From: Harmonia axyridis
Taxonomy: Eukaryota; Arthropoda; Insecta; Coleoptera; Coccinellidae
Reading direction: 5' to 3'
Length of the DNA stretch: 64,000 nt
Assembly (NCBI RefSeq): GCF_914767665.1
Contig: NC_059501.1
Coordinates: 68,298,798-68,362,797, forward strand
Shown here: positions 11,370-23,599 of the stretch, piece after piece
Layout of the letters: each line of letters begins with the position of its first letter
How positions within the stretch are numbered: position 1 is the stretch's first letter
The notes under the pieces: model-generated
Databases searched by the model: none
What the model was told of the DNA's origin: nothing
Seen by the model: only the letters and a program-made list of their open reading frames with translations
Made by a program: the position numbers and the translations under genes

Positions 11370-12299
11370 ATATAATTCAACGAGCGGTAATATAGGTCAT
11401 AACTCACGCAGATTAAGTTTGCAGCACGAGCCGCAGGCGGAAACTGTAATTTTTCAAGTAAGTTATGACCATTAACACGAGTTGAATACTATACTTTATC
11501 TACGACTATAACATAAATACTAAAATACAAGAATAAAGAAAGAACTTTATTGACAAACTCCAAAAGTTACGTAGAAACGTCAAATTCATCAAAGTGACAT
11601 TCCTCCCTCAATAACAATGATGGAATGTTCCCTTTTGACCACAGAAGTAAAGAAGCTCAGAGCCAGCTTTTCTGATTTATTATAGTGAGTTATAACAGTG
11701 AGTTTTTATAACTCACGTTGTTTGTTAATATGTACTATTAATTGCTCAAAATCAGATGAATTATGCATATATAATTCATAAGGATTAGATAAAAAAATAC
11801 TACTTAGCATTGTGTTTTTTAGATAATTTTCACAGGAAAAATTAGATACCCGAAAGGTATTTGAGAAGACTATTTCATGAGTAAAAGATTTAATCTACTT
11901 CTACTGAATTATAAATTCATTATTCAACTGCTTTTGAGCAAACAGCGTGAGTTTTAATAACTCACTACTCTAACTCACTATAATAAATCGGAAAAGATAG
12001 ATCTGTGCTTCTATACTTCTGTGCTTTCATTGGCCCAAAAGGAACATTCCATTATTGTTATTGAGGGGAGGAATGTCACTTTGATAATTTTGACGTTTAT
12101 TGGTAGGTTTTGGAGTTTCTCAATAAAGTTCTTTCTCTATGTGCTTCAGTATTTATTGTAATAGTCGTAGAAATAGTGTTCAACTTGCGGAAATGGTCAT
12201 AACTCACTTGATGAATTACAGCACTTGCCTGCGGCTCGTGCTGCAAATTCATCTGCGTGAGTTATGACCTACATTACTGCTCATTGAATAATATACTAA
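11370..12299. mobile_element. Long foldback element with GGTCATAACTCACGCAGAT arms
   Basis: The left arm (about 11370-11690) and right arm (about 11985-12299) are inverted copies. Matching landmarks include ATTCAAYGAGCRGTAAT, GGTCATAACTCACGCAGAT, the GCACGAGCCGCAGGC block, AGAAAGAACTTTATTGA, and AAAGTGACATTCCTCCC..AACAATRATGGAATGTTCC. A second, nested pair of short inverted motifs (TATAACTCAC / GTGAGTT) lies at the inner ends (11690-11720 and 11945-11990). No ORF is present. Such structures are foldback/MITE-type DNA elements. The 3' truncation of the neighbouring mariner lies only about 150 bp to the left. Confidence 0.8.
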
Positions 12300-14691
12300 T
12301 TTTGTATAAACATAGTTACCTAACATACTACCCATTATATATGAATACATGATGAATAAGTATAGGTCTTAATCAAAGGATTTTTTGGTGACAACAGCTG
12401 TCAAGTTTTGTCACTGGTAGACACGAAAAAATTGGTGACAGACGCTTTCATTTATAAATAATTTTCATGATTCAAAATTGAGCGTTTATTAGTGGAGATT
12501 AAGAAGAGGGAAATAGATAAATTTATTGTCTTCCATTGTCATAATTTTTTGAAGCTGACAATACGAAATAATCTATTTAAGATTAGTCTCAGAAGATGAT
12601 GAACTTGAAATAAATTCAAAGCTGCGCGGTTATACAAAGTAATTCTCAAATTGTCAATATCATAATTTCTTCCCAGTTATAACATAGAGTGTATAAAACT
12701 TGTTTCAATTATGATCCACTTACAATTATTACCAGTTGAAACAGTTTAATAATTACAATCAATAATTTCCATAAACTCAAATATCGTCTATCAATAATGA
12801 CTGTCTATAGGCTGCCTGAGAAAACCATTATATAGGTTACAGGTAACCAAGATTGTTTCCATCCTTTATCAGGATAAAGGATGGAAAGCTTCTGAAATTC
12901 AGAATGTTGAAACAAGCCCGTCGATGAGTGTTTTTTCGAAGATATGAAAGCACCACCCATGCCGCTCATGAATTTTTCAAACATTTAATCCAGAGTTCTA
13001 GACGGAATTGATCCCATTATGAGTTCCGTGATAAAACCGATATTTCAGGAGCGATCGTAGCAAGATTATGAAATGAATATTGATGAGCGAATCAATTTTC
13101 CGAACTGCATTTCGGAAAATTCACCTTAAACGAAAACAGACTAATAAAGTATATCCTTTTTCCAGACGAGAGCATGTAGATGAATATTCTAGCAGAAAAT
13201 GCGACATTGAAAAAAAAACAAGTTGACTTTGTTATTGGGAAATTGTTGGGAAAAATTAGAAAGGTCTTGAATTATCTTAATGTGGTCTTCTATGTCACGT
13301 CGTGCATGCATCTAAATTTATCTAGAATCTTAAGCTGACCGCAACTTGGCAACTTTTTAGTCTCGGTGATTAAATTATTTAGTTACCAGAAAGTTGCTTG
13401 GTAGTGGAACCAAAGCCCTGGTGAATAGAGGGTGTTGGGATTTTTTAATTGTCACAACTAAATAATCGCTTGTGGGCGCGTTCTTAATAGAAAAATGTAG
13501 ATCCCCTACAATTTTCCAACACTTTATTTGCATGAATTTGAATTCACTTATAGAATTTCATTATTTTTTGATAAACTGTGAAACGTATAGTCAAATGCTT
13601 TTATTTATTTTCTTTTATTAATATTGAAATTATGTTTCACTAAGAGATATGCGAGGAATCAAATTCGAATCACTGTTTATTTTAGGTTTCTTTCCCGGGT
13701 AGTACTAATCTCCCCCAGGATCTGTGCAGCTGCCCCCTGGGTGTCTGTCAGTTGAAAAATTTCTATAAATTTCTACAAGCCAATATTTTTCCAACATGTT
13801 CGGATATTTACCTGACGTTTTTTATTTTCTTATTTAGGAAAAGATAATAAGACTTCAATGAGCAAATTGAATATGTTCATAGATATCCATATCTTCTCTA
13901 TGAAAACATTTAACCGGAGAGCATACATTGTTAGCGAAAAATTAGGCTTTCTATTCCTGGTTTCAAAATTAATTTCGAGAATATGAAGAGAATCTATTCA
14001 GTAAAAAATTAATTTCAGTGGACAACCATAAATACCTAAGAAACATGACTCCCCTTCCAGACATGATTGTTCGTTTTCTGTCCCGACTCCCTTAGTCCCC
14101 TGTGACACCCATCAGATACCCTCTCACACCATCGGGAAGACAGAGTCACTATTATATTACAAGAGCATAGACCATATTTGATTATAGACTGAGTCACGAG
14201 TCGTAAATCGCGAAAAATCACAAGAGCGCAGCTCGAGGGTTTTTTCGCGAAATAAGTCGAGAGAAGAGGTTCGTATAATCGCATGGCTTGCGATTTGTAA
14301 CGAATTGTATTACTGATTTCTATAACTATAACCACTGTGCTGCAATTTGAAAAATATAAGGGCATTTCACTGAGCCTGAATTTTAGATTGTTTCGGGAAC
14401 GTCCGAGAATAATACTTTGGAAATGATCACCAACAATATGACAGGAAGCAAAACACCAAAAGGATTATTCCACGTCGTCAAGGGTAAATTCAATGATCAA
14501 TACGACGGAATTATGATCAATTTACGGATTCTATTGGTTCATCAGAACATGAGTTATTTAATCAGTATAATAGTTGTTTTTACAATCACTATCACAGGTG
14601 AATTTTTGCCGTACTTATGTCGATTTATTTCATATAGAAATAGTTGTGTTATGAAATATGGAACGGTTTTCCAGTAAAAGGTTTCATGTTG

Positions 14692-14694
<3 letters not shown>
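12300..14694. other. Intergenic stretch, no supported gene
   Basis: Apart from the hairpins at 12835-12887, I see no supported feature. A 109-codon minus frame at 14036-14365 lies in a slightly GC-richer patch but has no recognisable domain. Confidence 0.4.
12835..12887. repeat. Two adjacent perfect hairpins
   Basis: GGTTAC-AG-GTAACC (12835-12848) is followed by a 15-bp perfect arm TTTCCATCCTTTATC (12856-12870) with its complement at 12873-12887. Both have an AG dinucleotide between the arms. I see no tract or gene context that would make this a terminator. It could be a small palindromic MITE core. Confidence 0.7.

Positions 14695-14736
<42 letters not shown>
14695..14736. repeat. (TAA)n microsatellite, LINE 3' tail
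   Basis: A pure ATA/TAA tract directly abuts the 3' end of the minus-strand LINE fragment at 14740-15262. Simple trinucleotide tails are typical of several non-LTR retrotransposon clades, and this marks the insertion end. Confidence 0.85.
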
Positions 14737-14738
<2 letters not shown>

Positions 14739-14739
14739 T

Positions 14740-15262
14740 TTATTGATCTCTTAAGACATTATAAAATGTATGAGATAAGTCACATCATAGAGAAAGAAGA
14801 AAAGAAAAATAAACAAATGAATTACAATTCAGTATAATATATAGCAACAATAATAATAGAACAAATGCCTAACAATTCAGAGGAGAATCATGGAAATATT
14901 CGTTTATGCTATAAAAACATTTTCCAAGCAATAAAGACTTTATTCTCTTTTTGAAACTTGTACGATCTAAAAATTTGATTGATTCAGGCAATTTATTGAA
15001 CAATTTTAATCCTTTATAAGTAGGTGAATTTTCGAATTTGGATGTGCTGTGCTTAGGCAGAGAGAGTATAGCAGTGTTTCTAGTAGCATAGCTGTGATAA
15101 CTAGAAAGTTTTTCGAAAGATGCATAATGATCCCTGATATGTACAATATAATAATAATATTTATTCATTCCGAAATAAAAAAAAATAATAAACCTCAATT
15201 CTACCTTAATTAATGAATGAACGAACATAAATCTCCCACAAAAGTATGACACTTGTGCGTGG
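14740..15262 (-). mobile_element. Non-LTR retrotransposon 3' end (C-terminus of reverse transcriptase ORF)
   Basis: The minus-strand frame ending at 14869 carries the C-terminal tail found after the RT domain of CR1/jockey-like LINEs. The order is HSYATRN, then LSLPKHSTSKFENSPTYKG, LKLFNKLPESIK and KKRIKSLLLGKCFYSINEY. This is followed by a short 3' UTR and the (TAA)n tail. The catalytic RT motifs are absent, so the copy is 5'-truncated, as is usual for LINEs. The 127-codon frame starts at an internal Met and has no start significance. An adjoining fragment at 15290-15785 overlaps the same protein region and is probably a separate insertion. Confidence 0.75.
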
Positions 15263-15289
15263 GTTGTGATTCAAATTAACAACAATTCT

Positions 15290-15785
15290 ATGGACAGACG
15301 AACACACAACTAAACAAACTTATTCCTGCTCGTGAATGTATCCCAAAAGGACTTAGGTTTGCTCTTGATCCAGGTTTTAACTCTTCTATTGAACGTTCTG
15401 TTATTTTTTGTGTCTTTGATATCTACTGGAAGTTGATTATAAAGGAGTGGTGCGAGATATATTATGAATGATCTTTGTGCAACTGTTTTTTTTTATTTTC
15501 GGTAATTGAAGATGATTTCCTCTTATTTCCATATAATCCTTTGGAGGTATCCCTTGATTGTGTTGGTAACTTAATAAAGCACGTCCACGGAGCTGTCTTA
15601 CGGAGCATACTCTTGATAGTTCATATAATTTTTCTGTTGGGTAGGTGATTGGCTTTCCATAAATGATTTTTATTATCCATTATTGTATTTCTTCCACTTG
15701 TTTGTAGTAAAAATCCGCCATTCCGCCCCATACCAGTACACCATAGCTCAAGTGAGGTTCAACTAACGCATAATACACATATCAA
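15290..15785 (-). pseudogene. Second LINE reverse-transcriptase C-terminal relic
   Basis: Reading the minus strand from about 15765 gives YALVEPHLSYGVLVWGGMAD, then a stop codon, then WIIKIIYGKPITYPTEKLYE and a SVRQLRGRALLSYQ segment. The 'hPHLSYG.xVWG' motif and the following 'R.I.g' helix are conserved in the region after the catalytic RT core of jockey/CR1-type LINEs. At least one in-frame stop makes it dead. It lies upstream of, but overlaps in protein position with, the LINE tail at 14740-15262. Confidence 0.7.
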
Positions 15786-15789
15786 GTAT

Positions 15790-17700
15790 ATCTTAAAATA
15801 ACTCAATTGGTGTTTACTATATTGTAAAAAGGAAAACAGACCTATGAGATAAATTCAATTACGGATAGGATTTTGATACACTATCCAACAAAAAAAGTTG
15901 AGAGTGAAAAGACAGAAATTCATAATTGTTTATAATTGACTGTTGAATTGTCTTATACTCAAATCTGAATACACCGACATTGAGTCAATAATACATTTTG
16001 GTGTCATCGATAATCGCAATTTGAATAGATCTCCTGATTTAATCTTTTGACAAGTTTCATGAAGAAACTAAGTGGGAAACAAAATTCGTCCTGAGGACTT
16101 TTTCATGCAATTCTATTGAGTTATGAAATGAAACATTAACTGAGAGTAGAAAAATCTCGAAGTCGGCAGAATTTTCCACATTCGACGTTTAAGTATGACA
16201 CACATCTAAAAACACCGAACTTGACAGAAACATTTGAAAATGGATTATTGATGAGCCACTATCCGACTTTAGAGCTACTGATGGGTTAATTTGACATGAG
16301 CGTGAAACCTTCTATATTATGTAATATTCGTTATATGACCAATACGTCATACATATCTAGTGCAAATATTCCTATTTATAATACAGAGAGGCCACTATGA
16401 CCTCTAAATATTTTATATGATATTGTCGATAATTAATGGTAGAATATACAGTATAATCTCCAAACGTTTGTCTACTTGTTGAATATGACTCAACAGTTTG
16501 ATGCGTTGAGATATTTTTCTGATGGCCTCCAACAGAAAATCTCACAGGGTGGTATTGATTTTAGAAGTTTCTTCAAGTTCAGCCTTATTCCCCCAACCCA
16601 CCTTGGCCATTTCCATCACACAGAAAATCTTCGTCGATTGGAACTCCTCAACGGGATATTTCTGTTTTCTCAGGAAAGGGCGTCAGCATGCCCTCGGAGC
16701 GGCAATAGCTCTTATGTTTGCTCAACGAGATGGTGCGCTTTGCACCAAAGTGAATGGCTTTAATGAACCTGAAAACCCAAACTTTGCTCAGCAACCGCAG
16801 CTTTGAGAGAAAACAAATGGGAACTTGTTTCCATCTCTAATTGGAATCGAACCGAAGTTCTCGAAACGGTGTCGATTGAGTTCAGATCACAGCGCTTTAA
16901 TTTCGATATCGCAAAGTTTTTATGTCCAACGGAGGGAATGGAATGAATATCTCGATGAATTCGTGAATGAGTTATTTCGTTTCGTCGGATTCCGCTTTTT
17001 TGTTGATTTATTTTTAACAAAAAATACGGAGGATGATTTTCTATGGTAGAGTACAAAGGACCAGGCAGCAGCCTAATGGAAAAATCGTCACATTAATTTT
17101 TCTAAATGTTTTAGCTTATGACCCTCAGAAAGTCAGAGGGTGCAACTTAATCCTATGACTACTTCTCGAGATACAGGGTGTCAATTTTGGAGAATGGCAT
17201 TTCTTTAACATTTCTCGTCGGCAAACAGTAGCTTTATCCAATTATTTTCTGTACTGTAATTTTTACTTTTTTATGCAACAAACTGCGATTATTAGATACT
17301 GGCATATCTGTACCTCTCAACTATATAATTGATGTTATAGTCAAGTTTACTACATGATTCACCTTGATTTTGACATTGAAAATGGATTAATAGTATTCAA
17401 TTTGAATACCCACTATGGAATATTCGTTTCTCTAATTCTGTGGTTATTCCGTTCATTCTTCCACATCTTGTAGAACAAAATCGTGCGAGAATATATCAGA
17501 AACGCACAGTTTTCATGGTTATATTTTATTATTCTATGTTGGTACTCCGAACTTTCCGCCACGGCTTTATCTGTCAATTCATCAATTTGCCTTAAAGAAA
17601 TCAGTTCTGCCAACCAACATTTTTCAATGCAAAAATCACTAAAATATATTTATGGAAATATTTCATTAATTTCAATGAAAATGCAATGAATTAGAGAAAA
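15790..17700. other. Intergenic stretch, no supported gene
   Basis: Overlapping 74- to 98-codon frames on both strands around 16476-17056 lie in a locally less AT-rich patch, but no domain or splice signal stands out. A TACAGGGTG motif at about 17172 resembles the start of the foldback families seen elsewhere, but I find no matching partner. Confidence 0.35.
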
Positions 17701-17703
17701 TAA

Positions 17704-17830
17704 TGTATAATACTCGTACAGAAGGCTCATTCTATCACTCGCTCATTCCAAAACTCGCCACTTCGTGGCTCGTTTTTGAATTTTGAACTCGTGGAAGAAT
17801 ATCAATGCCTTCTGCACTTGTATTATAAAT
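17704..17830. repeat. Short palindromic MITE
   Basis: ATAATACTCGTACAGAAGGC at the left pairs with GCCTTCTGCACTTGTATTAT at the right. The interior holds further self-complementary pieces (CGCCACTTCGTGGC). A related core (TTATACTCGTTGCAGAAGGC) occurs at about 26486, so the motif is dispersed. Confidence 0.6.
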
Positions 17831-18045
17831 AACTAATCTTTCAACTCTGATTTTTTTTTCGTTTGTTTTAACATGAAAACAATTGTGGTCTCTTGAAACT
17901 ATGTCAATCATATATTCTAGGATGAATTTATCGAATAGCCAATGAATAGAAGCACTTAATTACATAAACATTTATTTCAGTATAGGTATAGTGGTTTGGT
18001 TTGATGTAAGCTTGAATGACTTGAAGAAGAAAACAGTAATGTTTG

Positions 18046-18143
18046 GTAGCAGCAGAAACCAATCAAAATTTGAAAACCCCTTAGTAGGGTTTTCTAATCT
18101 TGATTGGTTTCATTTCATAACGATACTTGTTACTACAACCAAT
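18046..18143. repeat. Short palindromic repeat
   Basis: GAAACCAATCAAAATTTGAA is followed by AACCCC, a TTAGTA centre, GGGTTTTCT and an imperfect complementary arm CTTGATTGGTTTC. GTAGCAG / GTTACTAC lie farther out. It is probably a small MITE; I see no coding content. Confidence 0.55.
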
Positions 18144-18149
18144 TAGTTA

Positions 18150-21100
18150 AATTTAATTTAATTCAGAATTGCGTGCTCGTTTTAAGATTCCACCCAATAT
18201 ATGTTAATCTCATTTTCGCGTAACATATGCTGGAGGATATGACGGATGTAGAGAAAAATCCAGTATTCATATGTCATTCGTCCGATGCACTACGTACAAT
18301 TTTCCCGAATGATTAATAATCAAGTTTTCTTGAATAATCCACGAAATCGAACATATGCGAAAGTGACTATTTCGCGAGTGAGTGCCTAGACGAGGATTTC
18401 AGCCTTACTGCGAAGCCGCATGTAGGCAGAAGTCGATTCACCAGCATTCACTTTTCTTTTTTTTTCATTTTTCATATATTATTTCTTTTCCTTCATTTTC
18501 AAAGGCCCTTGTCGTGCCAATACCATTTCGAGAAAACTTTTTCAAACATAGTTTCAGACAGTGATCTGAATTCTTTGAAAATAACCTATAATGAAATAAG
18601 GAAAATATATCATTTATATATGTGATATATATATATATATCATTATTAAAAAAATTGTTACTGAATATAATTGATATTGTTACTGGATATAATTGATGAT
18701 AGAGAAATAGTTTGCTACAAAACCTTGATTTCAAAATCAAAATCATATCTATGTCTCCAAATCAAGGCACACTGCCACAATACAGAAAAAAATAGAATAA
18801 ACATAAAAACCGCTGCAGATGCCTAAAGGTTTCATATGAAAAAAAATTGTATTTGTAGAAAGAAATAAAATGTATTCATCTTTCGAATGGCCTAATAAAA
18901 AAAAATTGTCCCTGGCAAAAATAGTCATTTGTTTTACTAGGCTGCAAAATAGTAGATTGATGCCGTTTCAAGCCGTTTTCTAGTAAATTGGGGTAAACAA
19001 GATAAATGAACCACCCTGTATAAGCCCAAATAATATGATCGTCCATTTCGCATGAAAATTCCTTCTGTTAGATAAAAGGAGGATTTTTCATCCTAGATCC
19101 AAGAGATCAGATGATCTCTTGGAAATCAGGTGTCTCATGAAAGACAGGTGATACTATTGAAAAATTTAGATACGTGAAGAGTCTGTGAGGTTTTTCGTAG
19201 ATGAGTTGATTATTTGATGGCTATTTGTAATAATGGATTACTGGTTATCATGGACTATTTGTAATCACTTTTATTATATTATTGTAAAGAATTTAGGTTA
19301 CTTTCATCGGTGAGTTCTTATTTTCATTATTTTTATGCAACTTTAATCTTTGATAAATTTTTCTCTGTCTAGGCATAAAAATCGTTCCATAAAAAATTAC
19401 AAGAGGATATTCAAATTTTCCAATAATTTCTATTAAAACTCCGAATGAGTTGAATCATTATTTGGAGGTCAACATCATATTTTCATGGTGCTATAAAAAC
19501 AAGTTCTCTCTAATGACCGTCTATGTCTTGTCAGGGTCAATTTCATCGGATATTTTTCTTACCTCATAATTCTGCATAATTATTTTGGTGAATTCTACCA
19601 CCTGTTAAAAAGATACTTCCCTTCAAAAACAGCTTGTAAATAGACAACTCAATAATTTTAATACTTATGTATCACTCTTAGAATTGAGTTTTCTTGGAAG
19701 TAAATTCGTGTTCAACAGCTGAGATAGAAGAAAAAAATAAACCATCGCTCAAACTGTGCAGTCTCCTTACTGCTAGTTCCTAGTTCATAGTTAACTCATT
19801 TATCATCTGGTCTGAGACACGCTAAGTTTTGAAAGATGAATATATGATTAGATTACAGTTGTTTAAGCATAATATGATGAATAAACAAACCAAAAACATG
19901 AAAACAACTTCATCATTTTCCTACTCATTTTGAATCTCTAACATAACTCATCAAAGATGCATTACATGATGTTAACAACGTAAAAAGTTGGGGAAAACAA
20001 CTCTTCGTCCGAGACAACTCCGCGGAAAGTTTCACAGCCATTATTAACTAGAAAAAGTCTCCTTCGCAATTGATGCCGATTCCAGACTTATGTTATACCA
20101 GATGCTGTAATTTATCAGGCCTTACGACGTCCCTCCCGAGTTCCAATTACTCAGTACAACTTGAGCCATTTCAGTTCACTTAATATTAATTATTCATGGC
20201 ACGGATGGACTTTTCCTCAGATTTGTGTTTTCTGATCCAATAATGAGAGTTTCTTGATGGGGTAGTTAATGAGAACTTATTTAAATTCCTCCCCAATATG
20301 AATGATGACAAGAGAAGTATGATTTTTCAGATCGGATTCTGAATATTTTATTATTTTTAATCTCGTTATGATGAATATTTGCATTTTTTTATGGTTTACT
20401 TCATTATCCTGAGCATATTTGCTTATGTAAACACCTTAAGAAATTCGAAGTGGGTATTTCATAACCTTATTACTAACCTTGTATGGATTTTATTTCCCAA
20501 GAAAAACATTTGAACTATCAATTTTTCCGATTTTCAATCTTTAAAAACTTTAAAAAATGGATGATAATTTATCAAATTAACAATATCGGGTAACCACAAA
20601 ATTCAACCAGCCTCTTTTGCTTATATTTGAGGGAATAAGTAGGTTGACTTACCAGTACCAACACGTTTTTCTAACAAATTTGATATTATTCGTCAACTAA
20701 GTCACCTTCAATAGTGATGTACTCCTATGCACCTTAACAGCAATCACTTTATAATTATAGTTAAATTTATTTTCCTGGAGTATCTTTTAACCATTGTTGT
20801 CTATGGAGCAGAGTCTGAATATCAAGCCATTCCTTTGATTTCACACTATTTCTTACCATAAACAATAACTTCATCGTTGTTTGTTATTTAAAACAAAAGA
20901 TTCAAGCCCAAACACAAGTAAATCAGTAGTTTATGTGTTAACATGTTCAACTTGCAATACATGAGGGGCAGTTTCATAATCCATGCGAGAAGGCTTCTCT
21001 TAGCAAAGATCCCTGTACTAAAAAGTCGCCTTTATAAGAAGCTTGAAAGTGGCTCCGGTTACATAAACATAATTCGACCATCTTTCCGAGAAACTAGTTC

Positions 21101-21922
21101 TCTAAGGTTCACTATACTGAGAACTAATGATGTATTGCTTACATTTGGTGATATTTAATGAAAATTGAAATGTTGTTGACGAAAAGGAGAAAAATTAATC
21201 CATACTAATTGACAGTCAATCAGTGTGTGTTTTCTGTTGAAATTACAAAATATAATCAAGTTTTCCATTCAACATCATTCCTTAATTCATTAGAGTGATA
21301 CCAGAAGCACCTGATAAGGTAAATCATTCTGAATTACAATACTTAACATTCTTTTATTACAAAAAGAAACAGAAAAGTAATCTTATTTTCCGAGGAAATT
21401 GAAGAAGACAGTCGACAAGAATCTGCGAACACTAGTTCGGAACTCAGTATCACTATACTAAAGAAAGAGTAATATGGAACGAAAAAAGAAGTTTCAGATA
21501 GAGAGAATGAGAGAAAGCAGAACAAACATGGGCTTAATTACAGTTTCAATTGATGTAATTGCAAATTTTAGAATTGAAAGAACTCAATACCTATACAATA
21601 AATTCTTTTTTGTATACTGGATCATTAAAGGTTTTCCACAAATGCATTATAGAGTTTATTATCTTGCTAGATGAGCAGAGAACGAATTATGTTGATCAGT
21701 CCAAAATGGCTCCTCTATTTCTAGGATATCAATATCGGGGAATATGTTGCTCATATCTAAATATTTTGCACGTCAGCTCCAGCAACTATAACTGCCATAG
21801 TAGTTGTTAGCTTGACCCTCATTCCAGATGAAAGTAATGAAAAACGATGATTTTATACCCCATACTCTCTCTCTACTACATTTTTTCGTGATTATGGATT
21901 CGTTCTATAGATTTTCGGATTC
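18150..21922. other. Intergenic stretch, no supported gene
   Basis: Contents are an (AT)n run near 18620-18642 beside a short tandem duplication of a TGTTACTG(A/G)ATATAATTGAT unit, and a 10-bp perfect hairpin arm CAAGAGATCA / TGATCTCTTG near 19099. An orphan CCACCCTGTATA end at about 19012-19024 resembles the terminus of a TACAGGGTG-type element. ORFs at 20943-21158 and 21474-21810 show no recognisable domain. Confidence 0.4.
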
Positions 21923-22078
21923 AATGGACTAGTTTTCATTTTTTTGTTAAAAATCAATTCTAAAAATATAAGTAAAATGAAACAAAAATGTGGAAGAATC
22001 ATTGAAATATCTTTAGAAATGAAAAAGTTATGGGACTTTGAAGTTGCGCTTGAAAGAATAATTTCATAGTCTAGTGTG

Positions 22079-22086
22079 TGACGTCA
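22079..22086. promoter_or_regulatory. CRE-like palindrome TGACGTCA, with a mirror partner at 22622-22629
   Basis: The octamer sits about 100 bp upstream of the THAP start codon, and the second one lies about 125 bp upstream of the other gene's start. In both, the inward flank reads GTGACGTCACGCCACTT, so the two ends share a 17-bp inverted block. Conservation across both ends and both copies argues for function in transcription or transposition. Confidence 0.55.
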
Positions 22087-22184
22087 CGCCACTTACACGA
22101 GGCGACTGGTATTCGCAGAGTGCTTACGAATTCATTGGTGTAAAATCACTTGTGCCGTACGTGTCGTGTTTTGTTCGTTACACG

Positions 22185-22379
22185 ATGGCTGAAATAAAAA
22201 AAAAATTCTACAAATATTGTATTGTGCCTATGTGTGCTAGGACGACAATTAAAAACCCCAATAAATTGTTTTTTATGTACCAAATGACAAGAATCAAAGG
22301 AAGAAGTGGTGCAAATTAATGAGGCGTGACTTAATTGGACCTAAAACTACTTCATATGTGTGTGAACATCATTTTGATG
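22185..22379 (+). pseudogene. THAP-domain first exon of a transposon gene (frameshifted)
   Basis: The ATG at 22185 opens MAEIKKKFYKYCIVPMC, with the first zinc ligands spaced C-x4-C. After KLFF the frame slips by one base (about 22270-22276). In the shifted frame the sequence continues PNDKNQRKKWCKLMRRD and then SYVCEHHFD. This completes the THAP C2CH pattern (C-x4-C, a conserved Trp, C-x2-H) at normal domain length. GTAAGTAC follows the HHFD codons directly, a strong splice donor at the usual end of THAP exon 1. THAP domains are zinc-dependent DNA-binding modules, common in transposases of the P and related groups. The catalytic part is lost through the internal deletion. Confidence 0.78.
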
Positions 22380-22806
22380 TAAGTACCTATCAGTACTAGC
22401 TGTCTATTTCTGATAATAAAAATACTAAGTTGTTAGTTGGTTTGAATTAAGTTATTGAGTAAAAATAACTTTGTCCTTTCACGAAGCCTTCTTCCATTAT
22501 GGTGACATAAAAACAAAACTCGAGTTAAAACTACACTGTACAACTACAAACGACGCGAGAGCCTTGGCGCGGCTAAGTATTTAAACGTAATTTATGGTGT
22601 AGTGATCACAGGCAAGTGGCGTGACGTCACAGACGAGTCGGAGACCAAAGATGTTTCGCACTTAAATACGTGAATTTAAATAATCTATTTCTCAGTCATT
22701 TATTGATGGATTTTCAAAATTGTTTCACTGATTTATCAGTTTTGCTCTATATTTCAATTCTATCGTGTCAAGTCTAGTATTATCAACATCACTAAACTAG
22801 TCCATT

Positions 22807-23599
22807 CTAGCTTCCAAGAACTTAGTGATGTGGTTGAAGGGTGTAACCACTATCACCAACCAATAGTAATCGTCCAAATTGCCACGAGTTGATACAGGCC
22901 TTCTTGCTGCAATATTTGTCATTCTCAGATCCGAATCTGATACCGTTTGCACATTCATATCAGAAAAATGTTTGCAAGCTTGTTGTTTGTTACTTCTCCC
23001 AGTGTATGTCCTTGATCGGAACTGTCGGGTGGTTATGTTTTTGTTAATTTGTTTATGGTTATAAAATCTCACCATCATTAGACAAATTGAAGACATGAGA
23101 GCTGTCGATCTTCTCAACACATCACTCCAAAGAAGAGCGTCACTACCTAGAGCGTCCGGATCCAAAACATACTTAACCAAGACAACGCCATCTACCTAAA
23201 GACTTATCAGCTGAAGGGCTGCTCTGGCAGTCAAAACACAACCATAAACTTACAAAAAACCACTCGAAATTTCTGATCCACGAAAATGGAGAATCACATT
23301 TATTTTTCCTTCCAAGAAATATACCAGGTGATAGTATAAGAAACAATGAATCTAAGTCATATTTACAACGTAACACCAGCTCAAAATTCAAACAAGACAG
23401 ACGTTGTTAAAGTTGTTCGGAGAACGAACGCTAAAAAACATAACCAATATAGAAAAAAATTGAATTAAGTGCGCTTAGTCAATGACCTCCTCCATCTAAA
23501 ATATCTGCCAGTTAAATCCCCAACTTTCGTAAAGCACTGCAATAAACAATCTACCAACTCATATCCGTAAGACCACACCTATCCAAAATAATTCAAACC
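22807..23599. other. Unassigned stretch
   Basis: A 127-codon minus frame (22797-23180) starts next to the transposon end and is slightly less AT-rich than its surroundings. I do not recognise its product, and it may be relic coding DNA of an older element. Confidence 0.3.

Larger units (their letters stand above)
21923..22806 (-). mobile_element. Deletion derivative of the two-gene THAP-type DNA transposon, copy B
   Basis: The ends are AATGGACTAGTTT (21923) and AAACTAGTCCATT (22794-22806), the same as copy A at 465-1337 but inverted, with extensive subterminal similarity on both sides. This copy keeps a longer THAP exon (22185-22379, plus strand, facing inward) but only the first ten or so codons of the second gene (minus strand, ATG complement near 22498). 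Comparing A and B shows that the parent had two genes running towards each other from the two ends. TGACGTCA palindromes lie at 22079-22086 and 22622-22629, one upstream of each gene. Confidence 0.78.

Noticed and set aside
16476..17056. Cluster of 74- to 98-codon frames on both strands
   Set aside because: Overlapping open frames in all directions suggest chance openness in a GC-richer patch; no conserved motif seen.
17172..19024. TACAGGGTG (17172) and CACCCTGTATA (19014) as the two ends of one element
   Set aside because: The sequences inside the two ends do not match as inverted repeats, so they belong to different families or are orphans.
465..22806. One 22-kb composite transposon bounded by the two inverted THAP-type copies
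   Set aside because: Each copy has its own pair of ends and the sequence between is unrelated; nothing shows joint mobility.
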